Source: Chryseobacterium senegalense
GTDB taxonomy: Bacteria > Bacteroidota > Bacteroidia > Flavobacteriales > Weeksellaceae
DNA length: 64,000 nucleotides
NCBI GenBank assembly: GCA_001403755.1
Contig: CYUH01000015.1
Coordinates: 970,589-1,034,588, forward strand
Reading direction: 5' to 3'
Positions 16,551-25,794 of the stretch are shown in pieces. The notes under the pieces were generated by a model. The model had not been told where the DNA came from, made no database searches, and saw only the letters and a list, made by a program, of their open reading frames with translations. Made by a program: the position numbers and the translations under genes. How positions within the stretch are numbered: position 1 is the stretch's first letter; each line of letters begins with the position of its first letter.

Positions 16551-17435
16551 TTAGTTAGATTGGAATGTAACTAAAGTGTTTCCATTACCAACTTGAGTTC
16601 CTAAGTGGAAATGATTTGTTCCTAATTGAAGTACAGATGTGTAGTTGCTGTTACCGATCTGTAAATCGATTGCTGTATTATCATTACCAAATTGCCATTG
16701 GTGTAATTCGTTATCACTTCCAACTTGCAAACCTGTAGTGCTGTTACGATTTCCAACTTGCCAAGAATCAGCTACGTTGTCGTTACCCAATTGTATATGA
16801 CTAGCCTCGTTTCTGTTTCCATCTTGTGTTTGCCAAATAAAGTTATCCGAACCTACTTGCAATGCGTAAGCCTCGTTTCTATTACCCCATTGTTCCTGTA
16901 TTACATCATTATTGACACCTAATTGTATAGAAGAAGCCTCGTTTCTATTACCAATTTGTTCTTGGTCAGAGTCGTTTAATGCACCAACTTGTAGCGTACT
17001 AGCTTCATTTCGATTTCCTTGTTGGTATTGGCTTGCAACATTTAGCATCCCTAATTGTGTAGAAGAAGCAACATTTCGATTTCCAATTTGCATTTGAGAA
17101 GTAGCATTAGCTAAACCAACTTGGAGTGTAGAAGCTTCGTTTCTATTTCCGTACTGTTCAACCTGATTCATGTTAAGAATACCATATTGATCAACATCAA
17201 TTTTATTTCGGTTTCCATCGCTCAATGCAAAATTCATATTACCGGCACCTACCTGATCGATAGTGGCATAATTACGATTCCCATCCTGTGTAAGGAAGTT
17301 CATGTTTACGAAACCGGTTTGGTTTACATAAGCTTCGTTTAAATTACCTAACTGAGTAGATACATCAACGTTTGCTTGTGAGTAAGCAAATCCGAAAGAC
17401 ATAAGTGCGCAGGCACTTGCAAATAATTTTTTCAT
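16551..17435 (-). CDS. csgA: Major curlin subunit, CsgA-like, with 12 repeats
   Basis: A 294-residue exported protein: signal peptide MKKLFASACALMSFGFAYSQ, a short linker, then twelve consecutive 22-residue repeats (residues 27-290) without a single insertion or deletion. The consensus is QxGNRNEASxxQxGxxNxxxxx, the strand-turn-strand unit of curlin, with stacked Gln and Asn ladders. E. coli CsgA has five repeats, so the beta-solenoid here should be more than twice as long. The last repeat (LQLGTNHFHLGTQVGNGN) is the most divergent. It is separated by 199 bp from the csgB-E-F-G operon and has its own promoter. Secreted through CsgG to form extracellular amyloid (family knowledge). Confidence 0.93.
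   Translation of the reverse strand: MKKLFASACALMSFGFAYSQANVDVSTQLGNLNEAYVNQTGFVNMNFLTQDGNRNYATIDQVGAGNMNFALSDGNRNKIDVDQYGILNMNQVEQYGNRNEASTLQVGLANATSQMQIGNRNVASSTQLGMLNVASQYQQGNRNEASTLQVGALNDSDQEQIGNRNEASSIQLGVNNDVIQEQWGNRNEAYALQVGSDNFIWQTQDGNRNEASHIQLGNDNVADSWQVGNRNSTTGLQVGSDNELHQWQFGNDNTAIDLQIGNSNYTSVLQLGTNHFHLGTQVGNGNTLVTFQSN
16566..17357 (-). repeat. Twelve tandem 66-bp coding repeats of the curlin gene
   Basis: Twelve in-frame 66-bp units encode the 22-residue curlin repeats. The DNA has diverged more than the protein pattern: the most similar units are the central ones, which encode GNRNEAS. This is a coding repeat under structural constraint, not a CRISPR or a satellite. Confidence 0.9.
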
Positions 17436-17467
17436 GGTTAAAAAATTTTATTGGTTAGTTTGTGATA

Positions 17468-17560
17468 CAAATGTAGAACGATTATAAAGTAAAAGAATCA
17501 CGAATAACGTCTATATTATAAAAATCCATGTAAATTATGAGTTGCATAGTAAAATCACCC
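17468..17560 (-). promoter_or_regulatory. csgA promoter with distal operator half-match
   Basis: On the minus strand TACATTTG (17475 to 17468) is a perfect TAnnTTTG box about 33 bases before the csgA start codon. Further upstream, GGGTGATTTTACTA (17560 to 17547) keeps the GGGTG half of the operator seen elsewhere but only part of the other half. It lies 78.5 bp from the -7 box instead of about 30. Its core also resembles the published E. coli CsgD box (CGGGKGAKNKA). Functional use is inferred. Confidence 0.45.
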
Positions 17561-17667
17561 TTTTTGTTTTTCATTTTTGGCTATCCTTTAATGACCTATT
17601 AAAATTTTTTCATAGAAAAAACATTCATGGAAAGGGAAAATATTTAAAATAAACTAGGAAACTTTTT

Positions 17668-17696
17668 TTGTTTTTAAGTTTTCTTTTGTAACTTCG
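17668..17696 (+). promoter_or_regulatory. Promoter of the tetR-efflux operon
   Basis: TTG at 17668-17670 (in a TTTG context) and the box TAACTTCG at 17689-17696, one mismatch to TAnnTTTG, are separated by 18 bases. The tetR ATG follows 18 bases later. No obvious TetR palindrome was recognised around it. Confidence 0.5.
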
Positions 17697-17714
17697 CAGC
17701 CGAAATTTGTAATA

Positions 17715-18323
17715 ATGGATGTAAAATTTTTAGAAAAAGTAGCTGATTTGTTTGTCTTAAACGGTGCAAAAACATTGACAATGGACGATATTGCGAAAGA
17801 ATTCGGGATGTCTAAAAAAACACTTTATCAAAAATACACCAACAAAGAAGCTCTTTTAAGCGATGTTCTTCAGTTCAAATTAAAAGAAGTAATCGAAAAA
17901 CTCAACGAACTGGATATTAAAATTGAAAATGCCATCGAAAGAATGTTCTGCCGTGATGAACAGATCGAAAAGGCAGTGCAAACAAATAAATCACTATTCA
18001 TCCGCCAGCTCATTAAATATTATCCGACGATCTTTAATCAACATATGATGCATTTTTCTGAAAAATTTACCGAGGTAATCATTCATAACATAAATAGAGG
18101 TAGAGAACAAGGGTATTATCGGGACGATTTTGATGAGAAATTATACGGTAAGATGTTTTTTCAACTTATCATGTCCTACGATAGTTCACCATTTTTCAAT
18201 ACTGAAGAAATCGATAGAACCCACTTTAATAATGAATCGATGAAATTTTTCATGTATGCCATCACCACTGAAAAAGGCAAAAATTACTTAAATAATATAG
18301 TCTGCAAATCCGAAACGGTTTGA
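17715..18323 (+). CDS. TetR/AcrR family transcriptional regulator
   Basis: A 202-residue cytoplasmic repressor-type protein. The N-terminal helix-turn-helix is clear: LFVLNGAKTLTMDDIAKEFGMSKKTLYQKYTNKEALL (about 13-49). The C-terminal ligand-binding domain is variable, as usual. It is the first gene of an RND efflux operon (TolC, adaptor and pump follow within 40 bp or less), so it probably controls its own operon in response to a pump substrate. The ligand is unknown. Confidence 0.93.
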   Translation: MDVKFLEKVADLFVLNGAKTLTMDDIAKEFGMSKKTLYQKYTNKEALLSDVLQFKLKEVIEKLNELDIKIENAIERMFCRDEQIEKAVQTNKSLFIRQLIKYYPTIFNQHMMHFSEKFTEVIIHNINRGREQGYYRDDFDEKLYGKMFFQLIMSYDSSPFFNTEEIDRTHFNNESMKFFMYAITTEKGKNYLNNIVCKSETV

Positions 18324-18362
18324 TTACCATAAAATTTTTAACAAATAATAACTCAATATATA

Positions 18363-19712
18363 ATGAATAACTGGAGAAAAATGGCGCTCGGCGTACTGTT
18401 CTTTGCATTCTCGATTACCGGGATGCAGGCACAGGAAACCGTTACCCTGAAACAAGCCATCGAGTATGCGCTACAAAATAAGGCAGAAGCGCAGAATGCC
18501 AAACTGGATGTCCGCAATGCAGATTATCAAATTATGGAAGCAAAAGCAGGTGCTCTTCCGAAGATTAATGGTGTTGCTAACCTAACTTATAACCCAATTT
18601 TGCAGTCTACCGCATTAGATGTAGGCGCATTCAGCGGGGGTCCAAGTAATATTCAGTTGATCACAATGGGCCAAAAGTGGAATGCCGGAGCAGGAGTTCA
18701 ACTTTCTCAGGCATTATTTAATCAGCAAGTATTTGTTGGACTTAAAGCTGCCAAATCAACCAAAGAATTCTATCAGCTCAATGCAGAACTTACTGAGGAG
18801 CAGATTATCGAAAGAGTTTCTAATGCTTATTTTCAAGTTTTTACAATTCAGCAAAAGAAAGAAACTTTAGAAAGTAGCTATGCAAGCACAGAAAAGGCCA
18901 GAAATATTATTAAAAGCTTATTTGATAACGGACTTGCTAAAAAAATAGATCTCGACAGAACCAATGTTAATCTTACCAACATCAATACGATTCTTAAGCA
19001 GCAGCAAAACGCCATCAATCAGGCAGAAAATGCATTGAAATTCTATATGGGAATGCCTATTGAGAACAAGATAGAGCTGGTCAAAGCTGATATGGAAATC
19101 ACTCCACATTTATTGGATGAAACTGTGGGAACCGATGAAAGATCTGAAATTAAAATTTTGAACAAGCAAAGAGAACTTCTGCAGTATAATAAAAAAGCGG
19201 TAGAAGCTGCGTATTATCCGACAGTAAATCTCAATGCCAATTACAGCTGGCAAGGGTTGGGGAACAAATTTCCTTTAACCAATGGTGAAAAAAATGGCGT
19301 TTATTGGGCAGATTATTCAGCGATTACTTTGGGCGTTAATATTCCTATTTTTAATGGATTTGCTACAAAAGCTCGTGTAGAAATGGCGCAAATAGAATTG
19401 GATAAACTGGATGTAAGCATCAAAGACACTAAACTGGGCTTAGATTTATCCTATCAAAATGCAAAATCGCAAATCGAGAACAGTCTTTTGGCTTTAGAAA
19501 ACCAAAAAGCCAACGTTAGTCTTGCTGAAACAGTAACGTCTAATACCAAACATAATTATCAGTACGGTTTGGCAACGCTGACAGAATTGTTGGAAGCGGA
19601 AAATGCTTTGGTGGAAGCCAAGAACAATTACAGCAATGCTATTTTGGAATACAAAATCGCGGAAATTCAATATTATAAAGCAAAAGGAGAACTTAAAAAT
19701 TATATAAAATAA
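18363..19712 (+). CDS. TolC family outer membrane efflux protein
   Basis: A 449-residue exported protein (signal peptide ending near AQA, residue 24) with the two long helical hairpin repeats of TolC-type channels: ETVTLKQAIEYALQNKAEAQNAKLDVRNADYQ near the start and the matching ITLGVNIPIFNGFATKARVEMAQIELDKL in the second half. It forms the outer membrane exit duct for the RND pump encoded downstream. It lies 39 bp after tetR and 7 bp before the adaptor gene. Confidence 0.95.
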   Translation: MNNWRKMALGVLFFAFSITGMQAQETVTLKQAIEYALQNKAEAQNAKLDVRNADYQIMEAKAGALPKINGVANLTYNPILQSTALDVGAFSGGPSNIQLITMGQKWNAGAGVQLSQALFNQQVFVGLKAAKSTKEFYQLNAELTEEQIIERVSNAYFQVFTIQQKKETLESSYASTEKARNIIKSLFDNGLAKKIDLDRTNVNLTNINTILKQQQNAINQAENALKFYMGMPIENKIELVKADMEITPHLLDETVGTDERSEIKILNKQRELLQYNKKAVEAAYYPTVNLNANYSWQGLGNKFPLTNGEKNGVYWADYSAITLGVNIPIFNGFATKARVEMAQIELDKLDVSIKDTKLGLDLSYQNAKSQIENSLLALENQKANVSLAETVTSNTKHNYQYGLATLTELLEAENALVEAKNNYSNAILEYKIAEIQYYKAKGELKNYIK

Positions 19713-19719
19713 AACGATC

Positions 19720-20781
19720 ATGAAGAAAACTTTAATATATATCATCGTAGCAGCGTTACTCATCGGTTTGGGAGCCTATAAAATTGCAGGAAATAAAGCA
19801 AAACAAGAAAAAGAAGTTGCTGAGGTAGCGAAACAAATCGATAAAATCAACGTGAATGTAGTAACCGCAAACCGGGAAAACATCAATACCGATTATTCTG
19901 CAAACGGAACTTTCATTCCGAAACAGGAAACAAACCAATCTGCGGATATTTCCGGCCGTGTGGTGAGTGTTTATGTAAAAGAAGGTTCGCGCGTAGGAGC
20001 CGGACAAGTGTTGGCAAGTATAAAAAGAGATGCAATTGAAGTAGATGTTACCCAAGCTCAAAATAATTTACAAAATGCCATTATCGACAACCAACGTTAC
20101 GAAAACGCTTACAAAACAGGTGGTGTTACCAAGCAACAATTAGATAATTCCAGACTCCAGCTGAAAAATGCACAAGCTGCTGTGAGATCGCAAAGCGTAC
20201 GAATGAACGATACCAAAGTAAGAGCAGGTATCAGCGGAACGATCAATAAAAAAATGGTAGAGCCGGGCGCCGTAGTTTCACCGGGAACACCTTTGTTTGA
20301 AATCGTTAATATCAACAGTTTGAAACTTTCTGTTTTGGTGGATGAAAGCCAAGTGGGAAGAATCCAGATCGGGCAGCAAGTGGATATTAATGTTAATGTT
20401 TTGCCGGACGAAACTTTTACCGGAAGAATTTCGTTTATCGCACCAAAAAGTGATGCTTCGCTCAACTTCCCTGTAGAAATAGAAGTTGCTAATAATGGGA
20501 AATTAAAAGCGGGAATGTATGCCACCGCTTTATTCAAAACCAATTATGGAGCTGAAAATCAAAATATGCTCGTGGTACCAGCAGAAGCTTTCGTAAATGG
20601 AGTAAGTTCAGGTCAGATATTCATCGTTCAAAATGGTACTGCGAAACTGGTGAAAGTGCAAACAGGAAAAGTTTATGGCGATAAAGTACAAATTATCAGT
20701 GGTTTAAATGGTGGTGAACAAGTAATTACCAGCGGACAAATCAACTTAGAAAACGGATCAAAAATTAATATCGTAAAATAA
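19720..20781 (+). CDS. RND efflux periplasmic adaptor subunit
   Basis: A 353-residue membrane fusion protein anchored by one N-terminal transmembrane segment (about 4-19). It has a biotinyl-lipoyl-like domain (GRVVSVYVKEGSRVGAGQVLASI), a helical hairpin (VTQAQNNLQNAIIDNQRYENAYKTGGVTKQQLDNSRLQLKNAQ), the second lipoyl half (TKVRAGISGTINKKMVEPGAVVSPGTPLFEI) and a beta-barrel domain. It couples the inner membrane pump to TolC. It lies between the TolC gene (7 bp) and the pump gene (4 bp). Confidence 0.95.
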   Translation: MKKTLIYIIVAALLIGLGAYKIAGNKAKQEKEVAEVAKQIDKINVNVVTANRENINTDYSANGTFIPKQETNQSADISGRVVSVYVKEGSRVGAGQVLASIKRDAIEVDVTQAQNNLQNAIIDNQRYENAYKTGGVTKQQLDNSRLQLKNAQAAVRSQSVRMNDTKVRAGISGTINKKMVEPGAVVSPGTPLFEIVNINSLKLSVLVDESQVGRIQIGQQVDINVNVLPDETFTGRISFIAPKSDASLNFPVEIEVANNGKLKAGMYATALFKTNYGAENQNMLVVPAEAFVNGVSSGQIFIVQNGTAKLVKVQTGKVYGDKVQIISGLNGGEQVITSGQINLENGSKINIVK

Positions 20782-20785
20782 AACA

Positions 20786-23700
20786 ATGAAATTAGCAGAA
20801 ATATCAATCAAAAGACCATCGCTAATTATCGTGTTGTTTACGATTCTTACTTTAGGTGGTTTGTTGAGCTATTCCATGATGGGATATGAGCTCATCCCAA
20901 AATTTGAAACCAACATCGTGACGATTTCCACGGTTTATCCCGGAGCTTCGCCTAGTGAGGTTGAAACTTCGGTCACCAGAAAAATCGAAGATGCAGTGGG
21001 TGCTTTAGAAAACGTAAAAAAAGTAGAATCATCATCGTACGAAAGTCTTTCAGTAGTGATGGTGCAACTGAATTCCGGAGCCGATGTAAATTATGCGCTG
21101 AATGATGCTCAACGTAAAGTAAATGCAATACTTTCTGAGCTTCCGGATGATGCGGATGCGCCTTCTCTAAATAAATTCTCATTAGATGATCTTCCGATCA
21201 TTACCATGAGTGTTTCGAGTGATAAGCTGAATAGCAAAGAATTATATGATTTGTTGGATAAAAAAATCGAGCCGATTTTTTCCCGTGTAAATGGGGTAGC
21301 TCAGGTGGATCTTGTCGGTGGTCAGGAAAGAGAAATTCAAGTGAGTATTGATGATAAAAAACTGGAAGGTTATGGCATCAGTATCGGAGAGGTACAGCAA
21401 GCGATTCTTTCATCAAACTTAGATTTCCCAACCGGAAGTTTAAAATCTAGATCTTCAAAATCGACCATTAGATTATCCGGAAAATACAAATCTGTTGAAG
21501 AATTAAACAACCTTGTTATTTCGTCTAAAAATGGAGCACAAGTTCGTTTGTCAGATGTTGCAACCGTATTCGATAGTCAGAAAGATGTGGAAAAAATTGC
21601 AAGATACAACCAGAATCCAACGATTCTGTTGCAAGTAAAGAAGCAATCGGATGCAAATGCAGTAGCGGTTTCCGAAAGCATTCAGAAAACAATGGCCGAG
21701 GTGACCAATAATTATAAAGTTCAAGGTGTAAAATTGACCCTTGTTGACGATACTACGGATTTTACATTAGATTCCGCAAATCATGTAATCTTCGATTTGG
21801 TGTTGGCGATTGTGCTGGTAGCGATTGTAATGTTACTTTTCTTACACAATATTAGAAATGCATTTATTGTAATGGTGTCCATTCCAATTTCGTTGATCGC
21901 GACTTTTATTGGAATGTATATAATGGGATATACGCTGAACTTGATGAGCTTACTAGGGCTTTCCTTGGTAGTTGGTATCCTTGTGGATGATGCCATTGTG
22001 GTTTTAGAAAACGTTTACCGTCACATGGAAATGGGCAAAAGCCGTATTCGTGCAGCCTACGATGGAGCATCTGAAATTGGCTTCACAGTAACTGCAATTA
22101 CCTTGGTTATTGTAGTGGTATTTTTACCAATCGCGATGAGTTCCGGTTTGGTATCAAATATTTTAGCGCAGTTCTGTGTTACCGTAGTGATTGCAACATT
22201 ATTTTCTTTGTTGTCCTCATTTACCATTATTCCATGGTTGTCATCAAGATTTGGAAAAGTAGTGCATCTTACCGGAAAAAACCCATTCGAGAAATTTATT
22301 CTTTGGTTTGAAACTAAATTAGATCAATTTACCCATTGGATTACAGATATTCTAGAATGGTGTTTGAAAACAGGTTTTAGAAGAATCATGACAGTAATTG
22401 TAACCTTTGTTGTTTTGATTTCATCAATGCTGTTGGTAGTTTTCGGATTTATCGGAGGCGAATTCTTTCCAAAGATGGATCGTGGACAGTTCCTCGTGCA
22501 AATGGAATTGCCTAAAGATGCTACCATCGAAAAAACCAATCAAGTTACCCTTCAGGTTGAAAAATATCTGAGAGATAACCCGAATGTAGTGAATTTAATT
22601 ACCACCGTCGGGCAGCAATCCACCGGATTTGGTGGAGCGCAAGCAACGGCTTACCAATCCGAAGTTCAGGTGATTTTGACAGATAAATCCGAGCGTTCTG
22701 AAAGTACCGATATCATGGCGGCGAAGATCAAAAGGAATTTGGAAGAAAAATTCACCGGAGTGGAATTTAAAACTGCACCAATTGGCTTGATGGGAGCTGA
22801 TAATGCCCCAATCGAGATGGTAGTAACCGCACCAGATAACGAAACAGCAAATAAAGAAGCTGCGAGAATCCTCGAGTTGCTGAAAAAAGTTCCTGGATCG
22901 GTAGATGCCGAATTATCTACTGATACCGGAAGTCCGGAGGTAAAAGTGAATATTGACCGTGATAAAATGGCTGCGTTAGGTTTGAATCTTTCAAGTGTGG
23001 GACAAACGATGCAAACTGCATTTAATGGAAATACCGACGGAAAATTCCGCGCAGGGGAGTATGAATATGATATTAATATTCGTTTTGCAGATAACAACAG
23101 AAAATCGATTGATGATGTTAGAAACTTAATGTTTACTAATAATAAAGGCGAACAAATCCGACTCAGCCAGTTTGCGAATGTAGAAATGAGTTCAGGACCT
23201 AGTTTGTTGCAACGTAGAGATAAATCGCCTTCCGTGAAAGTTCTTTCCAAAGTAGTAGGTCGGCCAGTAGGTGATGTCGCAAATGAATGGTCTGCGATGT
23301 TTATGGATAACGAAAAAACAAAGCCTGCAGGCGTAAACTACATCTGGAGCGGTGATATGGAAAACCAAACAGAAGGTTTCGGTACTTTAGGGATCGCTCT
23401 ATTGGCGGCTATTGTCTTAGTTTATCTGGTTATGGTTTCGCTGTATGACAGTTTTGTTTATCCTTTCGTAGTATTGTTCTCAATTCCATTGGCATTGATC
23501 GGAGTAATGGTAATTCTTGCCCTTACAGGAAATTCACTGAATATCTTTACCATGCTCGGAATGATTATGTTGATTGGTTTGGTTGCGAAAAACGCGATTA
23601 TGATTGTCGACTTCGCCAACATGAGAAAAGCCGCTGGAGCAAATACTCATGACGCTCTTATCCAAGCGAATCACGCACGTCTTCGTCCGATTTTGATGAC

Positions 23701-23974
23701 CACTATTGCGATGATCTTCGGGATGCTTCCGATTGCATTGGCGAAGGGAGCCGGAGCCGAGATGAACAACGGATTAGCGTGGGTAGTTATCGGTGGTTTG
23801 ATATCCTCACTGTTTCTTACCTTGATCATCGTTCCGGTAGTATATTCACTGTTCGATTCATTGCTTAGAAGAATGGGTAAACATGAAAAAATCGATTATG
23901 AAGCGGAAATGAAAGCTGACTATGAACAGCAAGAATTAAGTGATGATGGGTTCACCCCAAAACATATTGTATAA
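20786..23974 (+). CDS. RND family multidrug efflux permease
   Basis: A 1062-residue inner membrane proton-drug antiporter of the AcrB/HAE1 type. Hallmarks are the first helix region SIKRPSLIIVLFTILTLGGLLSYSMMGYELIPKFE, the proton-relay segment VVGILVDDAIVVLENVYRHME in the fourth membrane helix region, and the second-half duplicate GMIMLIGLVAKNAIMIVDFANMRK. Two large periplasmic loops follow the first and seventh helices. Typical length. It is the last gene of the efflux operon and is followed by a strong terminator. The substrates are unknown. Confidence 0.96.
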   Translation: MKLAEISIKRPSLIIVLFTILTLGGLLSYSMMGYELIPKFETNIVTISTVYPGASPSEVETSVTRKIEDAVGALENVKKVESSSYESLSVVMVQLNSGADVNYALNDAQRKVNAILSELPDDADAPSLNKFSLDDLPIITMSVSSDKLNSKELYDLLDKKIEPIFSRVNGVAQVDLVGGQEREIQVSIDDKKLEGYGISIGEVQQAILSSNLDFPTGSLKSRSSKSTIRLSGKYKSVEELNNLVISSKNGAQVRLSDVATVFDSQKDVEKIARYNQNPTILLQVKKQSDANAVAVSESIQKTMAEVTNNYKVQGVKLTLVDDTTDFTLDSANHVIFDLVLAIVLVAIVMLLFLHNIRNAFIVMVSIPISLIATFIGMYIMGYTLNLMSLLGLSLVVGILVDDAIVVLENVYRHMEMGKSRIRAAYDGASEIGFTVTAITLVIVVVFLPIAMSSGLVSNILAQFCVTVVIATLFSLLSSFTIIPWLSSRFGKVVHLTGKNPFEKFILWFETKLDQFTHWITDILEWCLKTGFRRIMTVIVTFVVLISSMLLVVFGFIGGEFFPKMDRGQFLVQMELPKDATIEKTNQVTLQVEKYLRDNPNVVNLITTVGQQSTGFGGAQATAYQSEVQVILTDKSERSESTDIMAAKIKRNLEEKFTGVEFKTAPIGLMGADNAPIEMVVTAPDNETANKEAARILELLKKVPGSVDAELSTDTGSPEVKVNIDRDKMAALGLNLSSVGQTMQTAFNGNTDGKFRAGEYEYDINIRFADNNRKSIDDVRNLMFTNNKGEQIRLSQFANVEMSSGPSLLQRRDKSPSVKVLSKVVGRPVGDVANEWSAMFMDNEKTKPAGVNYIWSGDMENQTEGFGTLGIALLAAIVLVYLVMVSLYDSFVYPFVVLFSIPLALIGVMVILALTGNSLNIFTMLGMIMLIGLVAKNAIMIVDFANMRKAAGANTHDALIQANHARLRPILMTTIAMIFGMLPIALAKGAGAEMNNGLAWVVIGGLISSLFLTLIIVPVVYSLFDSLLRRMGKHEKIDYEAEMKADYEQQELSDDGFTPKHIV

Positions 23975-24003
23975 TAATTCATATTTTTTTTATTGTTAAG
24001 AGC

Positions 24004-24036
24004 AAGCCGTTTCATTCAAGTGAAGCGGCTTTCTTT
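24004..24036 (+). terminator. Intrinsic terminator of the efflux operon
   Basis: An 11-bp stem (left arm 24004-24014, right arm 24021-24031, one G-U pair, 6-base loop) followed by a T-rich run ends the tetR-TolC-adaptor-pump operon. Confidence 0.85.
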
Positions 24037-24286
24037 ATCTTATTTGTTGATGAGTATGATTAGATTTTTTAAAAAAAAACAACGATAAATTAAAAATTTT
24101 TGCGCTTAAATTAGGAAGACTAAAAGCTGAGTTTAAATCTTAAATGATTAAACAAAAAGGTTTTAGATGAGGTGAAATGCTTTATAAGTCGAAAAAATTT
24201 GGGTTAAACAGATCGGCCTCGCTTAATTGATAATCGGGCATCCTATTTCTACTGATATTATTAAACTTCAATAAGAATTATTTAAG
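24037..24286. other. Non-coding AT-rich spacer
   Basis: About 250 bp between two terminators. I found no ORF longer than about 15 codons, no operator copy and no convincing promoter. Some words look like decayed coding sequence, but no gene could be recognised. Confidence 0.5.
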
Positions 24287-24321
24287 CAAAAAAAAGAGTC
24301 TGAAGCCAATCTTCAAACTCT
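24287..24321 (-). terminator. Intrinsic terminator of the MATE gene
   Basis: Read on the minus strand, an 11-bp stem with one mismatch (arms 24311-24321 and 24295-24305, 5-base loop) is followed by a run of eight or more T. It ends the convergent MATE gene. Confidence 0.8.
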
Positions 24322-24356
24322 GTTTTATTTAAAATTTTGAGGAATTCCGAATATTC

Positions 24357-25733
24357 CTATGCAAGTTTTTGTTTTTCGAAGGCAATAATTTTCTTTTGAG
24401 AAAGCGTGAGAAATCTCACTACCAGAAGAACCGCTGAAATGGTAAGTCCTAAGCCAAGAGCGATCCACATTCCGAAAGCTCCCATTTTCAAGGTGACACA
24501 CAGAATGTATCCCAACGGAATGGCAATAATCCAATATGCGATAAACGTTATAAAAGATGGGATTTTCACATCCTGAATTCCGCGTAAACTACCTAAAGCT
24601 ACTACCTGGATTCCATCTGAAAGCTGAAAAAGCGCCGCAATAATCATCAATTGAGCGGCCAATTGTATTACTGCTACATCTTCTGCTTTGGTGAAAAAGG
24701 TAGGCAAAATATGTCTGCCAAAAATAAAAACCAGTCCACATGCGAACATGAAGATGAAAACAATTTTTAAATTATTGATACCTACTTGTTTTAACCCAAC
24801 ATAATCTTGCTCACCCAGTTTTCTTCCTATTAAAACCGTGGATGCAACGCTGAAACCGACACAAAGATTAAAGGTGAAAGAGGCCATAGAAAGTGCGATT
24901 TGATGCGATGCGATGTCCTTCGCCGAAATCAATCCGCAGATAAAAGCTGCTCCAGCAAAAGCGGTTACTTCAAAAAACATCTGCAAAGCCGTAGGAAACC
25001 CAATTTTCAACATTTTGGTAAACATCGCCTTTGAAAATTCGGAAACTTTCAATGAAAAATCTTTAATATATCTTCTTGTTTTTTCTTCTTTTAATAATAC
25101 ATAATAAAGAAAAATCATCATGAAAATCCGTGCAATTAAGCTCGCAAGAGCCGAACCTTCCACGCCCATCGGTGAGATTCCGAACATTCCTTTAATAAAA
25201 ACATAATTCAAGACCACATTGATCACATTAGCAATAATCGTGGCTTTGGTAACCCCGATGGTATAAGACAAACCTTCAGATACTTCACGCAACGTTTGAA
25301 ATGCCATAAAAGGGATAATGCTGAGGGTCATAATACTCAAAAATCCAATCGTATCTGGGATAATTTCTTTTGGCTGATCCATGTGATAGAGCAGTGGCAT
25401 GAGCAAGAAAAGCAGCAACATAAGGAGAAATCCAATTCCTATGTTGATGATAAAACCATGGCGAAATACCGAGTTGATCGTTTCGTGTTTTTCCTGAGAA
25501 TGCGCCTCGGAAACTAAAGGTGGAATAGCAAATGAAAACCCTAATGCGAATACAAAAATGGAAAAAAATACGGCATTACCTAAGGAGACAGATGCTAATG
25601 CCTGTGCGCCCAAAAGTTTTCCGACAATGATGTTATCGAATAAATTTACAGAAACCTGGCCCACTTGCGTAATCATCACCGGAAGTGCGAGGGTGAGGCA
25701 TGCCTTGGTGTATTCTTTATTAAGTATTTTCAT
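24357..25733 (-). CDS. MATE family efflux transporter
   Basis: A 458-residue, 12-helix inner membrane antiporter (NorM/DinF type) made of two six-helix halves: LTLALPVMITQVGQVSVNLFDNIIVGKLLG at the N-terminus and the matching KMLKIGFPTALQMFFEVTAFAGAAFICG in the middle. It exports drugs or metabolites in exchange for sodium or protons; the substrate is unknown. I chose the ATG at 25733 (MKILNKEYTK) over an upstream ATG at 25763, because a TATTTTTG promoter box lies between them. It is monocistronic with its own terminator. Confidence 0.94.
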   Translation of the reverse strand: MKILNKEYTKACLTLALPVMITQVGQVSVNLFDNIIVGKLLGAQALASVSLGNAVFFSIFVFALGFSFAIPPLVSEAHSQEKHETINSVFRHGFIINIGIGFLLMLLLFLLMPLLYHMDQPKEIIPDTIGFLSIMTLSIIPFMAFQTLREVSEGLSYTIGVTKATIIANVINVVLNYVFIKGMFGISPMGVEGSALASLIARIFMMIFLYYVLLKEEKTRRYIKDFSLKVSEFSKAMFTKMLKIGFPTALQMFFEVTAFAGAAFICGLISAKDIASHQIALSMASFTFNLCVGFSVASTVLIGRKLGEQDYVGLKQVGINNLKIVFIFMFACGLVFIFGRHILPTFFTKAEDVAVIQLAAQLMIIAALFQLSDGIQVVALGSLRGIQDVKIPSFITFIAYWIIAIPLGYILCVTLKMGAFGMWIALGLGLTISAVLLVVRFLTLSQKKIIAFEKQKLA

Positions 25734-25749
25734 AAAAAAAAGTTTGCGG

Positions 25750-25757
25750 CAAAAATA
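25750..25757 (-). promoter_or_regulatory. -7 box of the MATE gene promoter
   Basis: TATTTTTG on the minus strand (25757 to 25750) is a perfect TAnnTTTG match 16 bases before the ATG at 25733. It argues against the longer start at 25763. Confidence 0.55.
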
Positions 25758-25794
25758 CAGCAAACTTCTTCGATTTTACTTATAAAGAGGATAA

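Noticed and set aside
16566-17357. Regular 66-bp repeats that could suggest a CRISPR or satellite array
   Set aside because: They are in frame inside one ORF and encode the curlin repeat. There are no unique spacers.
23950-23965. GGGTTCACCCC near the end of the RND pump gene
   Set aside because: It lies within the coding sequence, has the wrong spacer and no promoter follows.
24037-24286. Possible degraded gene or small RNA between two terminators
   Set aside because: There is no promoter box and no frame above about 15 codons, so only a spacer can be supported.
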